Assembly: GCA_004154925.1 (NCBI GenBank)
Contig: QJNS01000066.1
Span: 1-64,000, forward strand
Reading direction: 5' to 3'
Source of the DNA: Monosporascus cannonballus
Taxonomy: Eukaryota > Ascomycota > Sordariomycetes > Xylariales
DNA: 64,000 nt
Part shown: positions 56,835-64,000 of the stretch, piece by piece
Position numbering within the stretch: the first letter of the stretch is position 1
How the letters are laid out: each line of letters starts with the position of its first letter
Notes under the pieces: model-generated
Database searches by the model: none
The model's input: only the letters and a program-made list of their open reading frames with translations
Told to the model about the DNA's origin: nothing
Translations under genes and position numbers: made by a program

Positions 56835-57241
56835 AAACCAACTTCCGAAAGCCGTACTGTAACGGCTGCACCTTATACCGCTGCGCCACCAGAGCAAAGG
56901 ATCGGTGGAATGATCGCAATTGTAGCAATCATCCTGGTGCTTACAGCTGCATATATACTGAAGCTCTTACGGTGGACCAAGCCGTAATACGTGTTATGAC
57001 CTAACGGTCTTGGCTTCACTACAAACGGTCGGGGCCACAAGAAAGCTAAATCCGACCCAAGCCAAGACATCACGTAACTGGCTCAAAGGTTTCAAAGTGC
57101 CAAGTATCTTGAGCCCCTTAAGCCAGCAGAAGGGCTCAAAGGATTTAAAAGGCTTAAGGGTTTAAGCCGTTTAAGCACTTTGAGCCAAGATAAAGATATA
57201 TACGCTTATTATTTCCATAGTTTAGATAATACCAGTTTGCA
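56835..57241 (-). repeat. LTR-like repeat, right copy, with tRNA-like A-box
   Basis: Read on the minus strand from 57241, it has ATTGCAAAC..., TATCTAAACTATGGAAATA, GGCTC/GAGCC-rich repeats, GTCATAACACG and a TATA-like TATATATGCAGC, matching 164-455 in order. At its far end (near 56890, minus strand) the sequence GGTGGCGCAGCGGTATAAGG contains a perfect A-box (TGGCGCAGCGG), perhaps a tRNA-related or primer-binding region. Much of it keeps normal base composition although it sits inside RIP-mutated DNA. Confidence 0.5.
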
Positions 57242-57797
57242 ATATTTAATAATATTAATCGTTTAGTATAATTTCGATTATTTTTAGTATTACGAAACGT
57301 AATTAAGTTATATTATTACTTAAAGAATTTATAATATTTTTATTAATATAAATCTGTACGATTTAGTTTAATAATTAATTAAACCATTTAGTTATTATAT
57401 CTTATAAGCTTTTATTTAATAATATCGTTAAATTTTAAGCAATATTACCGACATTATGTCTATTAACAAACAGCCCAAATAGTCCATTTACCAGGTCCCT
57501 GATAACTCGAACACTAGAATAAAATCCGAGAAAAAAGCAGCCTTGTTTTTCTCGCGAAGAAGTTTTTCGACGCCAAGATGCTATAAACGAACGCATTATT
57601 TAACTTAAGAAGAACAACATTGATTTTACGATATTTTTAAGCCACTTATAAGAAGTTTAAGAAAAAAAAAAGGCTCCCGAAATCGGGAAACCCTTTTGAA
57701 TAAACCAGGTTATTTAGCTAAAATTTATTAAAAAACTAGAAAAAAAATTCTTAAACCTTTTAAACCAGAACCTTTTAACGGAATTTCGATTAACGTA

Positions 57798-57843
57798 CTA
57801 TATAAGCTCGCGATTTAAACAAGCTCGCGACTCATTTTTTGTT
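57798..57843 (+). repeat. left terminal inverted repeat of pogo/Fot1 element
   Basis: CTATATAAGCTCGCGATTTA followed by a second AAGCTCGCGA unit and a T-run. It matches the reverse complement of 59613-59657 with about four mismatches. Confidence 0.85.
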
Positions 57844-57849
57844 CATATT

Positions 57850-59545
57850 CCAACTACTAACTTTAAACATGTATTATTCAATATCAATAATATAGAGCGT
57901 TTTACAAAAAAAACAAAAATAAATTTAGCCGTTCAGGCGAAAAAACGCATCTCGAAACTTAATTATAAAAAGCATAGTACGATATACGATATCGCTAAAG
58001 CAACCTTAAAAGCCCAATATTACGATAAACGCGCCCAAACCGATATTATCTCCAATTTGCGAAAACTGACGCCAACCGAAAAAAAATCGATCGTCGAACG
58101 GATCCTTAACCTAAATACGCAAACATTTCCTATCCGGCGTCAATACGTTAAAAATTTGGCGAATTTATTACTTACGTAATACGTTACAAAACGCATTAAG
58201 ATTATTTAGGTATTTAATTTTGTTAAACAATAAGAAAAGTTTAAACCGTATTTAAATCAAAAAATAAATTACCAAAATATTTTATATGAAAATTAAAAAA
58301 TAGTTCGGAAATAATTTAAACTTATCCGGGTTATAATCGCAAAATACGGTATTACAAAGAAGAATATTTAGAATTTTAACGAAACGAGATTTTTAATAAA
58401 ATCTTTTATAATAATAAACATAATTATTATTAGCGTTAAAAAGCGTAAAAAATCTTGATAAACTTAAAAAGGAAATAGGGAATAATTTACGGTAATATAA
58501 GCCGTTAACTTTTAAAATTAGACTTTACTCTTATTTATTACCCTTATCGAAAAAAATTACTTTTTTCGCTAGTTCGCCGATAATCTATTTCCATCCGACT
58601 AAAGGTTTATTATAAGCGAAAACGGCTAAATAACAAATAAACTAGGTTTAATATAAACTAAGCATTTCGATAAATATATTAAAACGCGTATTAAAAGTTC
58701 GAAACGTTTTTTTGTCCTCGACGGTTACAAAAGCCATTATTCGATCGAATTCGAAAAATACTGCCAAACTAACAATATCATTACATTTTGTATACCTGCT
58801 TATTTTTTATCGGCTTTAACCTCTTAGTATATCCTGTTTTTCCGTATTAAAATGTACGTATTTGCTTTATATCGAAAGTTTTATACAGCGGCATGTTATT
58901 TATATTGCTAAGGAAGATTTTATCGCCGGTTTCCGTAACGCGTTTAAAGCTGTTAAAACGACCAATAATATTAAATTCGGATTTGTAAAAGCAATATTTA
59001 TTCTATTCGATCCTTATTACGTTTTTTCCGAATTAAAAATTCTAGTTATACTTATATCGACCAATTCGCCACTTATTTTTGCTAATTTCATTATTTTCTT
59101 ACCTATAAAAACTCCTTAGAAATATTATTGAAACGATTCGATAAAGATATTATACACAAAAAAAAAAATTAAAAACTACTAGGGTAATTCGCTAATAAAA
59201 ATAGTTAAATCGGTAAATCTTTTAATAAAAAATAATTTAATACTTTTATATAACGTTGCTTTTTTAAAAGAAGAAAACGGTTATTTACGGGAAACGAACT
59301 ATATCCTTAATAAACGCCGAAAAACCAAAAATAAACGGCTTTAAAAAGGAAAAATACTTATTGTAAAAAAGCATAAATTTTATAGCTACGCAAAAAATAA
59401 TAATAAATAATTGCAGCTAATAGCGGCTGAAAATAATTGTCGCCAAAGGGCTTAGACGAAAAGACGGAAATATAACGTTTGCGGCAAACCGGGACATAAT
59501 ACGCGTACTTGCAAAAAAAAAATATAAAGGCAACTAATTATAAAA
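57850..59545 (+). pseudogene. pogo/Fot1-type transposase relic
   Basis: Plus-strand pieces in order: a helix-turn-helix region (TIYDIAKATLKAQYYDKRAQ, then LRKLTPTEKKSIVERILNLN at about 57978-58130), a DDE core piece (FLVLDGYKSHYSIEFEKYC at about 58714-58770, with IITFCIPAYF), the C-terminal part (HVIYIAKEDFIAGFRNAF, IKFGFVKAIFILFDPYYVFS at 58880-59030), and a zinc knuckle (NVCGKPGHNTRTCKKK at about 59477-59525). This order is that of fungal pogo/Fot1 transposases. Many stops of the TAA/TAG kind from C-to-T changes break it. Confidence 0.8.
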
Positions 59546-59612
59546 AAACCGGTTAATTTAAATGAATTTGTTATATTGTGGCTAATTAAATTGAATTTCT
59601 TATTGCGACGTA

Positions 59613-59657
59613 TCAAAAAACAAGTCGCGAGCTTATTTAAATCGCGAGCTTATATAA
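59613..59657 (-). repeat. right terminal inverted repeat of pogo/Fot1 element
   Basis: Reverse complement begins TTATATAAGCTCGCGATTTA and carries the second AAGCTCGCGA-type unit and T-run. TA follows on the plus strand as the target duplication. Confidence 0.85.
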
Positions 59658-59699
59658 TACGTTGAGTTATAATTATTCCTAACTTAATACTAAATATGC

Positions 59700-62600
59700 T
59701 TTAGGTATTTTTTTATTCGGCTTATTACGCTTATTATACGAATCGAATTAATAATTAAGCGATTTATTAAGAACGCGGTTATTTAATTCCAGCTTACTAT
59801 AAAGGAATACGTTATTTTACTAACGGAAAAATAAAATCCGGAAATAATACGAATATATAACGATTACGAACAATTTAAATAAATATTAACGAAAGTTTTC
59901 GGAATAATAAACGAGAAAATAAAAGCCGAAATACAAATCCAGTAGTTACGATAAAAGAGATCGGCATCCAGTTACCGTAATATATTTATTTAATTGGCAT
60001 TAAAACTGAATTAAGGACAAAAATATTAATAATCAAATTTTTAGATGGCTGAAAAAAGGAAGTACAATTTTTTTTTAAATTTAGCCGGTCTAATTATTTA
60101 TCGGATTATATCGTTATAGCAGTTAAGATTAACGATCGATAATATGCCTAGCGTATTAAAAAGATTAAAAGAATAATAAAAAATCTCGATATAGGGCTAA
60201 TACCGGCGCTTTTCGACGTAATAATATTTTCTACGGCACAAAACTAAAACCTATAGAATTAAAGATAATACAAAAAAAGAATTAAAGCCAGATTAAATGC
60301 TTTGATTACAACAAAATAGAACATAAGGCAGCATAATACAAGATATCTAAAAAACCTCGAAAGAATAATTAAAAACCCGTACCGGAAAGATAATTTAAAA
60401 AGAGTTAAAAAAAACGGAAGCAAATTTATAAATAAAATTCGGGCTAAGAACGTACTAGGCCTATTATAGAAAGGAATTTATTAAGGAATGCGAAAAACTA
60501 GAATGTTAATTTAAAAAGTATCGTAATTATAATAAGATGAATTATGAGAATAATTACGAAAATATTAAAATAGGACAGAAAGAGTTTATCTTAAAACGCC
60601 TGATCAATACGGTAAAAAATACACCATATATTGTCGACAACGAAAATACTATGATTATAAAAGCGATATATCCACGGAAGGATTACCTGCATATATTATA
60701 AAGGATTCGATTTTCTAAACCGAACCGGAAATAACAAAAACGATAAATAATAGTATTAATACTTTCGATCTATAGCCCTAGAAAACAATATTTACCAGTT
60801 AACAGAAATAAAAAGCTGATTCGAAAAAATAATACCCGTAAAAAAAACTGTTTTGTCATTATGAGTGGTATAACCACCAAGCGAAAAAAAAAGTTAATTT
60901 GACATACTGTAAAAAAACATTACCAAAAAGTTATTACGGAAATTTATTTTTAGTTAATATTTATTACGGACCTTAACGAAAAAAGATTTATTAAGGAAAA
61001 AATTCGTTAGTTTAGAGGCGAACTTTAGAATAATAATTAACATAACCCATATTAGAATACGATCGAAACTATAAAAGAATAATTGATCTAATAAAAAAGG
61101 CAATTATAACAAAACTAAAAACAATTAATATAATTCGAAAAAACAGTATATCGACAATAATAACAGATATGACAGCATAACGCGCTATATATAAAGATAT
61201 AAATAAAGCTCGACAAATTCGAAAAGGAATTAAAAGAAGAAGATTATCTATAAAAAAGCCGCAGGATAACGAATCCTCGAAAAATCAAAGGAATTTCCAA
61301 AAAAAGGCTTTAAACGTAAGGATAAAAGCCGTTAATAACCTTATTATCTTGAATATACGAGTCGGAACATATTGGCATAGCGCAATAATAAATTACGAAA
61401 TTCTGAGCCGAAATTATATTACACCGGATATGGTTAATATATTTAGATTATTATAAAGATATAAATTAAAATCTTATATAACGACAAATATCGAAAATTG
61501 CAAATTTGCTTACGATAACGGAAAAATTATAAGCGAAATTAAGTATTTCGGAATTTTTATTTAAGAACTATTTGAAATAATAATTTCGATATTATTTTAT
61601 TTCAGAAATACAACATAACCTTAGGATTATTATAGATCCGCCAGTATAAAGCCTTGATTAACGAAAGGACTAGCCAGATAAAATTCGTTTTATATTTCGT
61701 TAATTAGCTAATAAAAATTTAAAATCTCGATATTCGATCGAAAATATCGACGAATACGAGTATAAAGATATAACAAAAACTTTTTTACTCAAACAATAAA
61801 ATATAAAACAATAGGCATTAAAGAAATATACGACGGATTATTATTACTATTAAAGCAAAATTAAGATAATTAAATAATAATTTAAAATAGCAGCCCCGCC
61901 GCAAAAGAATTTAACCAATATGCCACCATAATATTACCGATATAAATAGCTTTTTAGAACGGAACTCGAAACGAATTTACTAGAATATAACAAATAAAAT
62001 TATAAAATAATTCTTAAAAAAGATTTTCGACGAAGTTTTATCTTATTTATAATCTTAACGGAAACGAATTACGCGTGTTTAGAAAATACTTGGAAAATCG
62101 GTTATAAAAACGATGGATTCGCCCTTCGAAATTTATTAGTGGGGTACTTTATGTTCTTTATATCCAAAAAACGAAACAATACAATTTATAATTAATTATT
62201 AATAATTATACGATATTATTATGAAAGATCTAATAATATTACTTTTAATTCTAGAATTAAAAAAACCTACTTTACGGAACAAAATAGTTTATAATATTCG
62301 ACTTTGAAGATGAATATATTCTTATTAAAATTAAAAAAAGATACAAATAAAAAACCGCCTATAGGACGAAATACAGATTATTTAAATACTTAGTTCCGCT
62401 AATAGGACTTACGAATATATTAGCAACCTTTTAACGAATAATAAATTATATATTACGAAAATATCTCGATATTTTGATCGTATATTATTTCGGCAACATA
62501 TTATCTTTTCGAAGATAGAAAAACTATATACAGAATACGTTTATAAAATGCTTTAATTTTTACAGAACGCAAAATTGTTAGTGAATACAGAAAAAAAGCC

Positions 62601-64000
62601 AATTTCACAAACAGGAAATGGATTATTTAGAATATATTATTATTCTAGAATATATCAAAATGGATCTAAAAAAAATCGTTATAATTACAGAATGGCAAAC
62701 GCTAACAATAGTTAAAAAAGTACAGGCATTCCTTGAATTCGCCAATTATTACAGGAAGTTTATTCGAAACTTTAGCAAAATAACTATACCCTTAACCAAC
62801 TTTACCAAAAAGAAGAAAAGATTCGAATTAACGCCTAAAATAAAAAAGGTATTTTAAGAAATTAATGATATAATTACTAACGAACTAATACTAATTATAT
62901 ACGATTTAATTTATTCGGTTAAATTAAAAACCGATATTTCGGATTACGCGTTAGGCGTAATAATCGGATAGTAAAACGATTAAAATAAATTATACCTTAT
63001 TATATTTTTTTCGTATAAATTAAAAGGAACGGAATTTTATTACGGCATTTCAGATAAGGAATTTATGGCTATTATTATAGCTTTTCGAAAGTTTAAACAT
63101 TTTCTAAAGGGAAATTTGTACCAGATCAAAGTTTATACAGATTACTAGAATTTTACCCGTTTTATTACAACCAGAGAACTTACAGGACGATAATTAAAAA
63201 ATGCAAAAAAATTGGCGAACTTTAATTTCGTTGTCATTTATAAGAAGGGTTCAAAAAATGACAAAGTTAATGACCTAAATAAATAACTAAACCTCGAAAA
63301 GAAATTGGTGAAAATCAGCTATACGATTTTTGATACAACTGTAGGAAAATATCTACGCGCGCAATAAATTATGACAATTCGAGCAATACATTTTAATATA
63401 TATTAGAAAATCTAATAATATAAAAACGGTCTTTTAAAAATCAAAAAACAAACAAAATACAGATGTTAGAAAAATACTAGAAACGTTAATACGAAAAATA
63501 TACGAACATTAATTATACGGACGTCTAGAGGTTTATAAAACCTTAAAAAGGTTACAACGAATTTATTAATATCCTAAAATAAGATTAATAATACAAAATA
63601 TTACATAATAATATACTATCTGTACTAAGACTAACATACGATAATATAAACCTTACCAAAAATGATCACTATTACTAATTGCGGAATAACTATAATATTT
63701 AATTATACTTAATTTTATTATTAAACTTTCTTTGTTAAATATTCTCGTTATAGAAATATACTACCATAGTATTTTCGTAATTATCGATCGATTTACGACA
63801 AGTTCCTATTTCTTATTATATTATAAATATATAAACGCCAAATAAATAGCATAGATTTCTTTAAACATACTTTTAACATATACGGAATAATAATGGAAAT
63901 TACTCTATACAAAGGATTAATTTTTATATCTAAATTTTGGCAAGGCTTTAAAATATATATCGAACAAAATCATAAATTGTTCAATATTTTTGAACTATAA
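59700..64000 (+). mobile_element. Ty3/gypsy-type LTR retrotransposon, RIP-mutated, runs off the window
   Basis: Gag pieces are seen at about 59860-60200 (EKIKAEIQIQ, SASSYRNIFI), and a zinc knuckle at about 60298-60340 (CFDYNKIEHKAA in place of CX2CX4HX4C). Reverse transcriptase is at about 62120-62860: FISKKRNNTI, the region of the YFDD motif read as VYYFGN, and FANYYRKFIRNFSKI. RNase H is at about 62930-63300 (KTDISDYALGV-like, VYTDY, KKGSKNDKVN). Integrase begins near 63470 and continues past 64000. The domain order RT-RNaseH-integrase identifies Ty3/gypsy. Stops in every frame show it is dead. Its 3' LTR lies outside the window, and whether it pairs with the LTR at 55301 cannot be decided. 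Confidence 0.75.

Larger units (their letters stand above)
57798..59657 (+). mobile_element. pogo/Fot1-type DNA transposon, structurally complete, RIP-mutated
   Basis: Near-perfect terminal inverted repeats of about 45 bases (57798-57843 and 59613-59657) flank a single transposase relic. The element is flanked by TA on both sides, the target duplication used by this family, and its length of about 1.86 kb is typical. Each terminal repeat contains two copies of AAGCTCGCGA. The element lies within LTR retroelement sequence and so inserted into it. Confidence 0.85.

Noticed and set aside
1..64000. CRISPR arrays, bacterial operons, riboswitches
   Set aside because: Introns, gene families and RIP-type transposons show a fungal nuclear sequence; no evenly spaced identical repeats were seen.

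Overview
The window looks like a chromosome segment of a filamentous ascomycete (Pezizomycotina, most likely Sordariomycetes). Genes have short GT-AG introns of about 50-110 nt. Families such as Zn2Cys6 regulators, highly reducing polyketide synthase, NACHT-WD40 receptors and DUF3435 recombinases are present. The transposon block at the right end is extremely A+T-rich and riddled with stops, as expected from repeat-induced point mutation (RIP). All gene models come from reading the bases and the translations; no search was run.

Layout. (1) 1-770: repeat-rich edge with hAT-like termini and an LTR-like repeat. (2) 0.8-34 kb: an accessory, decaying zone. It holds an AflR-like regulator split into two halves in swapped order (2.4-3.9 kb), a frameshifted hypothetical gene, an intact-looking hypothetical gene, a broken mitochondrial phosphate carrier copy, an SDR with one frameshift, the tail of a BBE-type FAD oxidoreductase, an intact Rossmann-fold protein, a whole but ruined HR-PKS lacking its AT domain, the WD40 tail of a NACHT-type receptor, a broken DUF3435 tyrosine-recombinase relic, an intact four-exon P450 and a possible MFS scrap. 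(3) 35-53 kb: an ordinary housekeeping block with well-formed genes: KIN4/FRK1-like kinase, BTB protein, metallo-beta-lactamase-fold protein, IFI6/27-like membrane protein, M20 peptidase, methylthioribose-1-phosphate isomerase (MRI1) and TRAPPII subunit Trs130/TRAPPC10. (4) 54.3-64 kb: RIP-like transposon block. A hAT-like end is followed by an LTR retroelement fragment, a second LTR-like repeat, a complete pogo/Fot1-type element with terminal inverted repeats, and a Ty3/gypsy element that runs off the window.

How it fits together. The regulator halves, HR-PKS, SDR, FAD oxidoreductase, Rossmann protein, P450 and MFS scrap read as the remains of a secondary-metabolite cluster. Two copies of one short repeat (10.8 and 23.2 kb) bracket the most decayed part. 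A DUF3435 relic is transcribed toward this zone and lies next to a NACHT-WD40 relic. That pairing is known from giant Starship elements, so an eroded Starship-like insertion is the most interesting hypothesis, but its boundaries are not visible. The gene-bearing interval between about 0.76 and 54.29 kb is bounded on both sides by the same hAT-like terminus in inverted orientation.
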